Part shown: piece by piece, positions 55,410 to 64,000 of the stretch
Numbering within the stretch: position 1 is the stretch's first letter
Layout of the letters: every line of letters begins with the position of its first letter
DNA from: Oscillospiraceae bacterium
GTDB lineage: Bacteria; Bacillota; Clostridia; Oscillospirales; Acutalibacteraceae
Direction of reading: 5' to 3'
Assembly (NCBI GenBank): GCA_015066565.1
Contig: SVOB01000001.1
Span: 310,001 to 374,000, forward strand
DNA length: 64,000 nt
Translations under genes and position numbers: made by a program
The notes under the pieces: generated by a model
What the model was told of the DNA's origin: nothing
The model's input: the letters and a program-made list of their open reading frames with translations, nothing else
Databases searched by the model: none

Positions 55410-57803
55410 ATGTATCAGGTAATCAAAAGAGACGGAAAAGTAGTTGATTTTGATATAAGCAAAATCAGTTCCGCCATCACAAAAGCCTTTGAAGCGCAAG
55501 GCAAACAGTATCACTCAAGCGTTATCGATTTAATCGCTCTCAAGGTTACGGCTGACTTTGAGGAAAAAATCGTCGACGATAAAATTTCGGTTGAAGCTAT
55601 TCAGGACAGCGTAGAAAAGGTCCTTTCCGAATCGGGCTATGCAGATGTTGCAAAGGCATACATCCTCTACCGCAGACAGCGTGAAAAAGTCCGTAACGTA
55701 AATTCGGCTTTGCTCAACTATAAGGAAATCGTTGACAATTATCTTAAAATCAACGACTGGCGCGTTAAGGAAAACGCTACGGTTACATATTCCGTAGGCG
55801 GTCTTATCCTTTCAAACTCAGGCGCTATTACGGCTAACTACTGGCTCAGCGAGGTTTATGACGACGAAATCGCAGAGGCTCACAGAAACGCCGACATCCA
55901 TCTTCACGACCTTTCAATGCTTACAGGCTACTGCGCAGGCTGGTCGTTAAAGCAGTTAATTCAGGAGGGTCTTGGCGGAGTTACGGGTAAAATCACCTCC
56001 TCCCCCGCTAACCATCTTTCAACCCTTTGCAACCAGATGGTAAATTTCCTCGGAATTATGCAGAATGAATGGGCAGGCGCTCAGGCATTTTCATCATTCG
56101 ATACATATCTTGCTCCCTTTGTTAAGGTGGACAACCTTTCACAGAAAGAGGTCAAGCAGTGCATCCAGTCCTTCGTTTACGGCGTTAACACTCCGTCACG
56201 TTGGGGTACTCAGGCTCCGTTCTCGAATATTACTCTTGACTGGGTTGTTCCCAACGACCTTAAAAATCTTCCCGCTATAATCGGCGGCAAGGAGATGGAC
56301 TTCACCTACGGTGACTGCCAGAAGGAAATGGATATGGTCAACAAGGCGTTCATCGAAATTATGATTGAGGGCGACGCTAACGGCAGAGGCTTCCAGTATC
56401 CTATTCCCACATATTCAATCACAAGGGATTTTGACTGGAGTGAAACCGAGAACAACAAGCTTCTCTTTGAAATGACGGCTAAATACGGCACACCCTATTT
56501 CTCGAACTATATCAACTCCGATATGGAGCCCAGCGACGTACGTTCAATGTGCTGCCGTCTCCGTCTTGACCTTCGTGAACTTCGCAAGAAATCAGGCGGC
56601 TTCTTCGGTTCAGGCGAAAGCACGGGTTCTATAGGCGTTGTTACAATCAACCTTCCGAGAATCGCTTATCAGGCAACTGACGAAAAGGACTTCTACGCAC
56701 GTCTTGACCACCTTATGGATATTGCGGCGCGTTCGCTCAAGACAAAGCGTTCGGTTATCACTACTCTTCTTGACCAGGGACTTTATCCCTATACCAAGAG
56801 ATACCTCGGCACCTTTGAAAACCATTTCTCGACAATCGGTCTTATCGGTATGAACGAGGTCGGTCTTAACGCTAAATGGCTCAGAAAGGACCTCACCCAC
56901 CCCGAAACCCAGCGTTTCGCCCGTGACGTTCTTAACCACATGCGCGAGCGTCTTTCGGATTATCAGGAACAATACGGCGACCTTTATAACCTTGAGGCTA
57001 CTCCCGCCGAATCGACTACCTACCGTTTCGCAAAGCACGACAAGGAGGACTTCCCGGACATTATCACAGCGAATATGAACGGCACTCCTTACTATACAAA
57101 CTCTTCACATCTTCCCGTCGGCTACACAGAGGATATCTTCTCTGCGCTTGACATTCAGGATGATTTACAGACGCTCTACACCTCGGGTACAGTTTTCCAC
57201 GCCTTCCTCGGCGAAAAGCTCCCCGACTGGAAAGCGGCGGCAAATCTTGTCAGAAAGATTGCCGAAAACTACAAGCTCCCCTATTACACAATGTCGCCCA
57301 CATACTCGGTATGTAAGGACCACGGCTATCTTACGGGCGAGCAGTTCACCTGCCCGATTTGCGGCGCAAAGACTGAGGTTAACTCAAGAATCACGGGTTA
57401 CTACCGTCCTATTCAGAACTGGAACGACGGCAAGGCTCAGGAATACAAGGACCGTAAGGTTTATAACATCGGCCGTTCACACCTTACCCACACAGGTCCT
57501 AAACCGGCTCCCGTAGACGCTCCCGTTGAGACTGCAAGCGCAGTTGCAACCGAGGAGAAGACAGAGTGCGCAGACGCTCAGGCAATTCTTTTCAAGACAA
57601 TGACTTGCCCGAACTGTAAGGCGGCGGCGGCTCTTCTTGATAAAGCAGGCGTTTCCTACACTGCTCTTAACGCCGACGAAGAACCTGCGCTTGTTGAACA
57701 GTACGGCATAAAGCAGGCTCCGACGCTTGTTGTTTTCACCGAAAACGGATTTGAAAAATACCGCGGTGTTTCAGACATCAAGGGCTGGCTGATGAATAAA
57801 TAA
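55410..57803 (+). CDS. nrdD: Anaerobic ribonucleoside-triphosphate reductase with fused C-terminal glutaredoxin-like domain
   Basis: A 797-residue class III ribonucleotide reductase. Residues 1-90 are an ATP-cone (MYQVIKRDGKVVDFDISKI). The catalytic region is followed by the zinc-type segment VCKDHGYLTGEQFTCPICG and the glycyl radical loop RITGYYRPIQNWNDGK near residue 675. Beyond the normal end, a Thr/Ala-rich linker leads to a 74-residue thioredoxin/glutaredoxin fold (ILFKTMTCPNCKAAAALL, then QAPTLVVF with the cis-Pro) carrying a CPNC redox pair. The fused domain could supply electrons, with the thioredoxin reductase gene next door recycling it. Regulation by NrdR is likely. Confidence 0.95.
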   Translation: MYQVIKRDGKVVDFDISKISSAITKAFEAQGKQYHSSVIDLIALKVTADFEEKIVDDKISVEAIQDSVEKVLSESGYADVAKAYILYRRQREKVRNVNSALLNYKEIVDNYLKINDWRVKENATVTYSVGGLILSNSGAITANYWLSEVYDDEIAEAHRNADIHLHDLSMLTGYCAGWSLKQLIQEGLGGVTGKITSSPANHLSTLCNQMVNFLGIMQNEWAGAQAFSSFDTYLAPFVKVDNLSQKEVKQCIQSFVYGVNTPSRWGTQAPFSNITLDWVVPNDLKNLPAIIGGKEMDFTYGDCQKEMDMVNKAFIEIMIEGDANGRGFQYPIPTYSITRDFDWSETENNKLLFEMTAKYGTPYFSNYINSDMEPSDVRSMCCRLRLDLRELRKKSGGFFGSGESTGSIGVVTINLPRIAYQATDEKDFYARLDHLMDIAARSLKTKRSVITTLLDQGLYPYTKRYLGTFENHFSTIGLIGMNEVGLNAKWLRKDLTHPETQRFARDVLNHMRERLSDYQEQYGDLYNLEATPAESTTYRFAKHDKEDFPDIITANMNGTPYYTNSSHLPVGYTEDIFSALDIQDDLQTLYTSGTVFHAFLGEKLPDWKAAANLVRKIAENYKLPYYTMSPTYSVCKDHGYLTGEQFTCPICGAKTEVNSRITGYYRPIQNWNDGKAQEYKDRKVYNIGRSHLTHTGPKPAPVDAPVETASAVATEEKTECADAQAILFKTMTCPNCKAAAALLDKAGVSYTALNADEEPALVEQYGIKQAPTLVVFTENGFEKYRGVSDIKGWLMNK

Positions 57804-57816
57804 TCAGCGACAATTC

Positions 57817-57858
57817 TTTGAGCAGAAATTGTTCTTCAGTTTCTGCTCAAACTTTTTT
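57817..57858 (+). terminator. Terminator between nrdD and the thioredoxin reductase gene
   Basis: TTTGAGCAGAAA (57817-57828) pairs with TTTCTGCTCAAA (57840-57851), followed by CTTTTTT. The next gene's GAGG lies immediately after, so partial read-through would link the two. Confidence 0.85.
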
Positions 57859-57868
57859 GAGGTAAAAA

Positions 57869-58786
57869 ATGTATGACGTAATTGTTGTCGGCGGCGGTCC
57901 GGCAGGTATGACAGCGGCTCTTTACGCTTTAAGAAACGGCAAAAGCGCTCTTGTAATCGAAAAAACGGGTTTCGGCGGTCAGATTACTCATTCGCCGAAG
58001 GTTGAAAACTATCCCGGTACGCTTTCAATGAGCGGAAATGAATTTGCCGACAGCGCTCTTTCCCAGATTCTTGAGCAGGGCGCGGAAATTGAATTTGAAA
58101 CCGTTGTTGCAGTTGAGGATAACGGCTCTGTTAAAACAGTTAAAACCGAAGAAGGCAGCGCCTTCGAGGGTAAAACCGTTATAATTGCAACCGGAGTTAA
58201 GCACAGAATGCTCGGTCTTGAGCACGAAAACGAATTGGTCGGCGAGGGTATTTCGTTCTGCGCTGTCTGTGACGGCGATTTCTACAAGAACAAGGTTGTC
58301 TGCGTTGCAGGCGGAGGAAACTCGGCGCTTCAGGAGGCTATTTTGCTTTCGGATAAGTGCAGTAAAGTAATAATGCTTCAGGATTTACCGCAGTTTACGG
58401 GCGAAGGCAGACTTCAGGACGTGCTTTTCTCAAGGGATAACGTCGTTTCGCACACTAACACAAAAATCAACCGCCTTTTGACTGACGGAAATGAGCTTAA
58501 GGGCGTTGAAATCGAGGACAGAACAACAGGCGAAAAGCAGGAAATTACCTGCGACGGACTTTTTGTCGCAATAGGTCTTATTCCCGAAAACGAGCCTTTT
58601 AAGGCGCTTGCCGACCTTAACAGCTTCGGTTATTTCGACACTGATGAAAGCTGTCTTACAAAAACTCCCGGCGTTTTCGTTGCGGGCGACTGCAGAAGCA
58701 AGCAGATAAGGCAGATGACAACAGCCGTTTCCGACGGCGCTGTTGCCGCTTTAGCCGCCTGCAGATACATAAACGAAATGAAATAA
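57869..58786 (+). CDS. trxB: Thioredoxin reductase-like FAD flavoprotein
   Basis: A 305-residue protein: FAD motif VIVVGGGPAGMTAALYA, NAD(P) motif VCVAGGGNSALQEAILL, the redox pair FCAVCDGDF (CAVC), and GVFVAGDCRSKQIRQMTTAVSDG. It reduces thioredoxin-like partners; the glutaredoxin-like tail of the neighbouring NrdD is a reasonable one. The NADPH phosphate-binding Arg motif was not clearly seen, so NADH or ferredoxin-linked forms are possible. TTGAGG precedes the ATG. Confidence 0.9.
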   Translation: MYDVIVVGGGPAGMTAALYALRNGKSALVIEKTGFGGQITHSPKVENYPGTLSMSGNEFADSALSQILEQGAEIEFETVVAVEDNGSVKTVKTEEGSAFEGKTVIIATGVKHRMLGLEHENELVGEGISFCAVCDGDFYKNKVVCVAGGGNSALQEAILLSDKCSKVIMLQDLPQFTGEGRLQDVLFSRDNVVSHTNTKINRLLTDGNELKGVEIEDRTTGEKQEITCDGLFVAIGLIPENEPFKALADLNSFGYFDTDESCLTKTPGVFVAGDCRSKQIRQMTTAVSDGAVAALAACRYINEMK

Positions 58787-58803
58787 ATCTCCCTTAAATA
58801 AAG

Positions 58804-58837
58804 ACCGTGCTTTTGCTAAAATCAAGCGCGGTTTTTT
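58804..58837 (+). terminator. Terminator after trxB
   Basis: ACCGTGCTT (58804-58812) pairs with AAGCGCGGT (58824-58832), with one G-U pair, followed by TTTTTG. Confidence 0.85.
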
Positions 58838-58909
58838 GTTTTTTATATTTACTTATAAATATAATTGTGTTATAATTAAATTTATTCTAAAGCAAGTGAG
58901 GTGAGCAAA

Positions 58910-60589
58910 GTGAAAAAAGAGATTAAAAAGAAGAAAAAAGTCGAATTCTCCGAAGTCGTTATGTATATCAGTTTTGTTGCGTTTTTTCTTGTATCAATAT
59001 ATACCTTTATCACATTTAACACCGAAAACACTAAGCTCACAGTCGACCCTGTTGAAAGAATTTCAGAGGGCTGGGAGATAAGCGAAACCGAAAACGCTGA
59101 CTCTACCCACACGCTTTATTTTAAAAACACCCTGCCCCATACCGTTGACGACCATTCCGCGCTCGCTTTCAAAAGCACAGATGAATTTTTAAAGGTTTAT
59201 GTCGGCGGCAAGCTTATTTACACCTACGGCGAGGTAAATAACTTTCAAAATCCGATTAACCTCGGCAGTCACTATGCTTTAATAAAGCTTCCCGCTGACT
59301 CAGACGGGAAAACGATTGAGATTTACGCTACCTACCGGGGAAAACAGACCGACTGGCGTCAGGAGCGCGAATTCTTCCTTGAGGGAAACGACGGTATCAT
59401 TTTAAAGCTTATCAGAAACGACCTTTGGTCAGCCCTTATTTGCTTTGTAATGTACGCTATAGTACTTTTTGAGTTGTTTAAATGCGTTTTCCTTGCTTGG
59501 AGACATCAAGCGGTCAAGTCCACACTGTATCTTGCATTATTCATTTTGGCTTCGGCAAACTGGCTGTTTTCCGATACGGTTGTTATGCAGCTTCTTTTCT
59601 CTAACGCTTACGTTAAATATATTGTTACTTATTATTCGTTCCTGTCGCTTCCCAGTACCTTCCTGATGTTTGCTAAGGAAAGGCTGGGCAAATATAACCG
59701 TATTCTCTCTTTTACAGGAGCTTTGACCTGGCTGTACGCCAACGTTTCGTTATTAATCTTTGTTTATTTTTCAATAGGCTTTGAAAAGCATTTGTACGTT
59801 GCTCACGGGCTTATGGGCTCTGTTGTTCTTTTGATATTCATCTGTTGCATTCTCAACAGAAAAGACAAACAGCTTAAAAACCTGCTTGTAGGAACGTCTT
59901 TTCTCGCTTTCTTCGCGGCGATTTCACTTATTGCATACCATCATGGCTATACGGACGGTTTATTCTCCGCTTATCATTTCAGAGATTTCTTCTTTGCGGG
60001 TATGATTTCGTTTATCATTATTCTTCTTTACGATAACTATCAGCAGACCGCAAAGGACAAAGAGGACGCGGCGCTTTCGGGCTTCTACAGAAAATCGGCT
60101 TACACCGACCTTTTAACCTCGCTCGGAAGCAGAACGGCATTCACCGAGGATTTCAAATCGGTTGAAGAAGAAATAGCCGACTATAAAAACGTAACGGTTA
60201 TTATGCTTGACCTTAACAACTTAAAACAGATTAACGACGTCAAGGGCCACGCAGTCGGCGACGAGCTTATAAAGAGCCTTGCCTCCTGTCTGACCTCGAC
60301 CTTCGGTCATATCGGTCTTATTTACAGAATAGGCGGCGACGAGTTTGTTGTTCTTCTTAAGGATATTCTTGATTCAAATATTGAAAGGTATCTTGATATT
60401 TTAAGGAACAATATTTCTTCGCAGAGCAATCCCGAACTTTCGGTAGACACGGTTGCCATAGGTTACGCTTACAGAGACGAGAATACAAATTCAGATTTAA
60501 GTCTTACCGAGCTTCTTAAGATTGCGGACGAGAGAATGTACGCCGACAAGAAAGAGAAAAAGAGTTCTTTTTCAAGGGTTAATAATTGA
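58910..60589 (+). CDS. Membrane GGDEF diguanylate cyclase with 7TM-type sensor
   Basis: About 559 residues. A Lys-rich start and one helix (VVMYISFVAFFLVSIYTFITF) lead to an outside domain of about 130 residues (DISM-like: ISEGWEISETENADSTHTLYFKNTLP), then seven membrane segments and a cytoplasmic GGDEF domain with the intact motif YRIGGDEFVVLL near residue 480. It should make cyclic di-GMP in response to an outside ligand. The inhibitory RxxD site usually just before GGDEF is absent (FGHIG there). GTG at 58910 follows GAGGTG by six bases; the GTG at 58901 overlaps that site. Confidence 0.9.
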   Translation: MKKEIKKKKKVEFSEVVMYISFVAFFLVSIYTFITFNTENTKLTVDPVERISEGWEISETENADSTHTLYFKNTLPHTVDDHSALAFKSTDEFLKVYVGGKLIYTYGEVNNFQNPINLGSHYALIKLPADSDGKTIEIYATYRGKQTDWRQEREFFLEGNDGIILKLIRNDLWSALICFVMYAIVLFELFKCVFLAWRHQAVKSTLYLALFILASANWLFSDTVVMQLLFSNAYVKYIVTYYSFLSLPSTFLMFAKERLGKYNRILSFTGALTWLYANVSLLIFVYFSIGFEKHLYVAHGLMGSVVLLIFICCILNRKDKQLKNLLVGTSFLAFFAAISLIAYHHGYTDGLFSAYHFRDFFFAGMISFIIILLYDNYQQTAKDKEDAALSGFYRKSAYTDLLTSLGSRTAFTEDFKSVEEEIADYKNVTVIMLDLNNLKQINDVKGHAVGDELIKSLASCLTSTFGHIGLIYRIGGDEFVVLLKDILDSNIERYLDILRNNISSQSNPELSVDTVAIGYAYRDENTNSDLSLTELLKIADERMYADKKEKKSSFSRVNN

Positions 60590-60644
60590 CGACTTTAAGT
60601 CGCAGAACATAAAGCAAAAATCAATTCAGGGAGTGTAAACCACT

Positions 60645-62030
60645 ATGAAACACACAGATTTATGTGACATTTTTTCAAGCACGGAAAACTATGTTGACAA
60701 GGATATTACGGTTTGCGGCTGGGTTCGCACCGTAAGAGATTCAAAAGCGGTCGGCTTTATCGCGCTTAACGACGGCACAAGCCTCAACAATCTTCAGATA
60801 GTAATCGATAAGGAAGGCTTTGAGAAGGCTGACGAGGCTTTGCATCTGAGCGTAGGCTCTTCTATTTCGGTAAGCGGCAAGCTCGTAAAATCGCTCAACG
60901 ACCAGCAGCCCGTTGAGCTTCATCCGACAGAGCTTACTGTTCTCGGGACCTGCCCGTCGGATTACCCGATGCAGAAGAAAAGACACACGCTTGAGTTCTT
61001 AAGAACTATTCCTCACCTCCGCGGAAGAACAAACACCTTTAACGCCATGTTCAGAATCCGTTCGGAGCTTGCAAAGGCTATTCACGATTTCTTCCAGGGA
61101 CGTAACTTCACATACGTTCACACCCCGATTATCACGGGAAGCGACTGTGAAGGCGCAGGCGAAATTTTCAGAGTTACTACTCACGAATTCAACACTCCCT
61201 ATAATACAGAAGAAGAGTATTACGCAAACGATTTCTTCAAGAAAAAAGCGGGTCTTACAGTTTCGGGTCAGCTTGAGGGCGAGGCGCTCGCTCTGGCTAT
61301 GGGCAAGATTTACACCTTCGGTCCTACCTTCAGAGCCGAAAAGAGCAACACCCCCCGTCACGCCGCTGAGTTCTGGCAGATTGAGCCCGAGGTTTCATTT
61401 GCAGACCTTAACGATATTATTTCGCTCGCAACAGATATGATTAAATATATCACTAAGGCTGTGCTTGACGCTTGTCCCGAGGAGATTGATTTCTTTGAAA
61501 AGTTCTTTGAGAAAGGACTTAAGGATAAACTCAACAACATTGTAAACTCGGATTTTGCCGTTCTTGAATACACGGAAGCTATTGAAATACTTAAAAAGGC
61601 TGACGTTGAATTCCAGTATCCCGTATCCTGGGGACTTGATTTGCAGACAGAGCACGAAAGATACCTTACCGACAAGGTATTCGGCAGACCGGTTTTTGTT
61701 ATCAACTACCCGAAGGAGATTAAATCCTTCTATATGAAATTAAACCCCGACGGAAAAACCGTTGCCGCTACCGACCTGCTTGTACCCGGCGTCGGCGAGA
61801 TTATCGGCGCAAGCCAGAGAGAAGACAACTACGACCTTCTTCTTGACCAGATTAAATCAAGAGGTATGACGCTTGAGGATTACGAATGGTATCTTGACCT
61901 TCGCAAGTACGGCTCCGCTCCCCATTCGGGCTTCGGTCTCGGTTTCGAGAGAATGTTGATGTATATCACGGGCGTAGGCAATATCAGAGATACTGCCGCA
62001 TTCCCGAGAACTACAGGCTCGCTCGTATAA
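60645..62030 (+). CDS. asnS: Asparaginyl-tRNA synthetase
   Basis: A 461-residue class IIb synthetase: N-terminal OB-fold (KDITVCGWVRTVRDSKAVGFIALNDGTS), the AsnRS mark CEGAGEIF, motif 2 TFRAEKSNTPRHAAEFWQIEPE, and motif 3 GFGLGFERMLMYITGVGNIRDTAAFPR. It charges tRNA-Asn directly, so this organism need not rely only on the amidotransferase route. A GGGAG precedes the ATG. The next gene makes asparagine, 23 bases on. Confidence 0.97.
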   Translation: MKHTDLCDIFSSTENYVDKDITVCGWVRTVRDSKAVGFIALNDGTSLNNLQIVIDKEGFEKADEALHLSVGSSISVSGKLVKSLNDQQPVELHPTELTVLGTCPSDYPMQKKRHTLEFLRTIPHLRGRTNTFNAMFRIRSELAKAIHDFFQGRNFTYVHTPIITGSDCEGAGEIFRVTTHEFNTPYNTEEEYYANDFFKKKAGLTVSGQLEGEALALAMGKIYTFGPTFRAEKSNTPRHAAEFWQIEPEVSFADLNDIISLATDMIKYITKAVLDACPEEIDFFEKFFEKGLKDKLNNIVNSDFAVLEYTEAIEILKKADVEFQYPVSWGLDLQTEHERYLTDKVFGRPVFVINYPKEIKSFYMKLNPDGKTVAATDLLVPGVGEIIGASQREDNYDLLLDQIKSRGMTLEDYEWYLDLRKYGSAPHSGFGLGFERMLMYITGVGNIRDTAAFPRTTGSLV

Positions 62031-62053
62031 AATAAACAGAAATGAGTGATTAA

Positions 62054-63061
62054 ATGTCGAAAACTTATATTCCCGACGGTTATTCGCCGTCATTGGGACT
62101 CTATGAAACTCAAAAGGCGATTGTTTTAATTAAAAGAATATTCGAGGACGTTTTTTCAGGCGCGCTTAATTTAAGGCGTGTTTCGGCTCCCCTCTTCGTT
62201 TCCGAGGAAAGCGGTCTTAACGACAACCTTAACGGTGTTGAAAGACCGGTTGAATTTGACGTGCCCGCAACAGGCGAAAACTCACAGATAGTCCACTCGC
62301 TTGCAAAGTGGAAAAGACTTGCCCTTCACACCTACGGCTTTGAAATCGGCAACGGTCTTATTACGGATATGAACGCAATCCGCCGTGACGAAGAGCTCGA
62401 CAATCTTCACTCTGTATATGTTGACCAGTGGGACTGGGAAAAGGTTATAAGCGAAAGCGACAGAAACCTTGATTACCTTAAGGAAACGGTTAAAAAGATA
62501 GTCAGCGCTATCTGTGACACGCAGAAAACGCTTATGAACATCTACCCCGTTCTTAAATACCCGATTGACCGAAACGTCAGCTTTATTACGAGCCAGGAGC
62601 TTGAAGATATGTACCCTTCCCTTACGCCTAAGGAAAGGGAAAACGAATATCTTAAAGAGCATAAAACAGCGTTTATTATGCAGATAGGCAAGGTATTGAA
62701 AAGCGGTCAGATTCACGACGGAAGAGCCCCCGACTATGATGACTGGGACTTAAACGGAGATATTATGATTTATAACGAGGTTTTAGGTCAGGCGTTTGAG
62801 ATTTCGTCAATGGGAATCCGTGTTTCGCCCGAAAGCCTTTCAAGGCAGCTTAAAATCAGAGGTAAAGAGGAATACGCTTCTCTTCCGTTCCATAAAATGC
62901 TTTTAAACGGCGAGCTTCCCTATACTATCGGCGGAGGAATCGGTCAGTCAAGGCTTTGTATGCTGTTTTTAAACAAGGCTCATATCGGCGAGGTTCAGTC
63001 GTCGGTCTGGGATAAGGAAACTCTTGAAACGTGTCGGGAAGCGGGCGTTTCGCTTCTTTAA
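62054..63061 (+). CDS. asnA: Aspartate-ammonia ligase
   Basis: A 335-residue AsnA, a class II synthetase-like enzyme: YETQKAIVLIKRIFEDVFSGALNLRRVSAPLFV, GLNDNLNGVERPV, HSLAKWKRLAL and the late GGGIGQSRLCMLFL. It makes asparagine from aspartate, ammonia and ATP. The asnS-asnA arrangement ties amino acid supply to tRNA charging. No T-box was seen upstream of asnS. The operon ends at the hairpin 63074-63110. Confidence 0.96.
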   Translation: MSKTYIPDGYSPSLGLYETQKAIVLIKRIFEDVFSGALNLRRVSAPLFVSEESGLNDNLNGVERPVEFDVPATGENSQIVHSLAKWKRLALHTYGFEIGNGLITDMNAIRRDEELDNLHSVYVDQWDWEKVISESDRNLDYLKETVKKIVSAICDTQKTLMNIYPVLKYPIDRNVSFITSQELEDMYPSLTPKERENEYLKEHKTAFIMQIGKVLKSGQIHDGRAPDYDDWDLNGDIMIYNEVLGQAFEISSMGIRVSPESLSRQLKIRGKEEYASLPFHKMLLNGELPYTIGGGIGQSRLCMLFLNKAHIGEVQSSVWDKETLETCREAGVSLL

Positions 63062-63073
63062 TCAGCTAAGAAT

Positions 63074-63110
63074 AAACGGTCGGCAGCTCACAACAGGCAG
63101 CCGACCGTTT
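63074..63110 (+). terminator. Terminator after asnA
   Basis: AAACGGTCGGC (63074-63084) pairs with GCCGACCGTTT (63100-63110), an 11-bp stem with a 15-base loop, followed by a weak U tract (AAGGTTTT). Confidence 0.75.
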
Positions 63111-63180
63111 AAGGTTTTAAAAATGACCAAAAAAGTGATTTTTTGACCCGCTTATTTGGTAATGTTTTTTTTAAATTCAA

Positions 63181-63209
63181 TTTACTTTTTATTTAAAAAG
63201 TAATAGAAT
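63181..63209 (+). promoter_or_regulatory. Probable promoter of the atp operon
   Basis: -35 TTTACT (63181-63186), 17-base spacer, -10 TAGAAT (63204-63209), 29 bases before the first ATG. The -35 is weak, so this is tentative. Confidence 0.5.
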
Positions 63210-63238
63210 GTAGATATTAAATTTAAGGAGAAAATCCT

Positions 63239-63529
63239 ATGAAATACCTGTTTGTTATATTCGGTATTACGGTCGGTCTTATTCAGTTATTCTTACTTAA
63301 AAAAACCGCTGATTCGCTTACCGCAGGGAAAAAGGATTTTCTTCTTTTTGTTCTTATTAAGCTGGTTATTTATGCCGGCGCAATAAGTCTTTTACTTTTA
63401 TTATTCCGTGAATTCATTCTGTTCGCAGGCATAGGTCTTGCGGCAGGAATGATTTCGGGGGCGTTTATAAACTTCTTTATAACGCTTCAAAAGGGAAAAA
63501 ACAATGATAAGGGAGATGATGCTCCTTGA
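63239..63529 (+). CDS. AtpI-like small membrane protein upstream of atpB
   Basis: A 96-residue protein with three to four hydrophobic segments (YLFVIFGITVGLIQLFLL, FLLFVLIKLVIYAGAISLLLLLF, FAGIGLAAGMISGAFINFFITL) and a basic tail. It occupies the place of atpI, a chaperone-like subunit assisting assembly of the c-ring in F-type ATP synthase operons. AAGGAG precedes the ATG. Its stop overlaps the TTG start of atpB. Assignment rests mainly on topology and position. Confidence 0.72.
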   Translation: MKYLFVIFGITVGLIQLFLLKKTADSLTAGKKDFLLFVLIKLVIYAGAISLLLLLFREFILFAGIGLAAGMISGAFINFFITLQKGKNNDKGDDAP

Positions 63530-64000
63530 GCACGGCAAGTATAATAAAGCTTATAGTTTCAGCCGTTGCAGCTGTCGGATTCTTTATTGCAAAAAACTAT
63601 GTCAAGCATAAACCGGACGACAGCATTGAACCAAAAAAGAAGAAAAAACTCAACAGGCTGTTTTTCTTTGGACTTGTTTTATCGGTATGGTATTTTATTG
63701 CATGCGTAATCAATGAAATATCAGGCGGTCCGAACGGAATTCATGTGGAATTCGACCTGTTCTCAAATCGGGTAAGCTTATTCGGCTTTTCCGTTTCGCA
63801 GACGACAGTCACAACCTGGTGTATTGTGGCAGTTATCACACTGCTTTCACTTATTTTCAGGTTGTTTGTTTTCCCGAAGTTCAAGGACATTCCGAAGGGC
63901 ATACAGAATGTTGTTGAAATTATGGTAGAGGCTGCAGACAATTTTACTTCTTCGCAAACCCACAATCTATCCCCTGTTCTCGGCGAATATATTTTTTCAC
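63526..64000 (+). CDS. atpB: F-type ATP synthase subunit a, partial at right edge
   Basis: The first 158 codons of a membrane protein starting at TTG 63526 (MSTASIIKLIVSAVAAVGFF) with GGGAG ten bases upstream, overlapping the previous stop. IHVEFDLFSNRVSLFGFSVSQTTVTTWCIVAVITLLSLI and PKGIQNVVEIMVEAADNF are typical of subunit a in Clostridia, which forms the proton path against the c-ring. The conserved Arg helix lies beyond the window. Confidence 0.92.
   Translation, partial: MSTASIIKLIVSAVAAVGFFIAKNYVKHKPDDSIEPKKKKKLNRLFFFGLVLSVWYFIACVINEISGGPNGIHVEFDLFSNRVSLFGFSVSQTTVTTWCIVAVITLLSLIFRLFVFPKFKDIPKGIQNVVEIMVEAADNFTSSQTHNLSPVLGEYIFS

Noticed and set aside
60590-60644. T-box or other amino acid riboswitch upstream of asnS
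   Set aside because: The gap is only about 55 bases with no T-box sequence or terminator; control, if any, is not visible.

Overview
The window looks like a chromosomal segment of an anaerobic, spore-forming Gram-positive of class Clostridia, most likely a gut member of the Oscillospirales (Ruminococcaceae-like). This is inferred from gene content: the spore coat operon cotJABC, the spoVAC/spoVAD pair, a gerA-gerB-gerC germinant receptor operon, an oxygen-sensitive class III ribonucleotide reductase with its activase, a dockerin-bearing secreted protein, GH26 and GH51 glycan hydrolases, and clean AGGAGG ribosome binding sites with TTGACA/TATAAT promoters. No rRNA, tRNA, CRISPR array or transposase was recognised.

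Layout. 1-6.8 kb: the N-terminal 1290 codons of a large BspA-like surface protein (its C-terminus lies beyond the left edge), cotJCBA, and a transglutaminase-like protein with a dockerin. 6.9-11.5 kb: a Gfo/Idh/MocA oxidoreductase, then the sulfur block tautomerase-Rrf2 regulator-cysK-metY, preceded by a 24-codon leader ORF ending in Arg-Cys-Cys-Asn-Tyr. 11.6-23.4 kb: PAP2 phosphatase and membrane-anchored GH51, twin secreted proteins with nearly identical 3' ends and a shared 45-bp upstream element, a large HTH regulator and a GH26 mannanase lipoprotein. 23.4-30.7 kb: a spore/germination block (a 50-codon ORF, spoVAD, spoVAC, an orphan ABC ATPase, gerCBA, a DUF421/DUF4363 pair). 30.8-46.7 kb: mainly housekeeping genes, including a PpiC foldase, M16 peptidase, proC, mscL, a PflX-like radical SAM protein, coaX with a probable pantothenate ECF transporter, a MATE pump, and a thrS operon behind a T-box that also carries a phosphoesterase, zapA and a U32 protein. 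47.0-48.9 kb: a compact phage-like lysis cassette (sigma-region-4-like regulator, GH25 lysozyme, XhlA-like protein, holin). 48.9-64 kb: a palindromic repeat cluster, a lipoprotein, HerA-like ATPase, sirtuin, TPR/DUF4037/nrdG, nrdD, thioredoxin reductase, a diguanylate cyclase, asnS-asnA, and the start of an ATP synthase operon cut by the right edge.

The strongest candidate for an undescribed system is the 47.0-48.9 kb cassette. A strong promoter is followed directly by a perfect CGAACATTTGTTCG LexA-type operator, then an intrinsic-terminator hairpin, then four tightly packed genes for a small regulator, a lysozyme, XhlA and a holin, with no phage structural genes in the rest of the window. 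This predicts DNA-damage-induced lysis or holin-mediated release. Other notable points are the metY Cys-Cys leader peptide, the cotJA ribosome binding site buried in a 15-bp terminator stem, the twin repeat proteins with a shared nested palindrome next to a regulator, and an NrdD fused to a glutaredoxin-like domain behind a helically phased NrdR-box pair.
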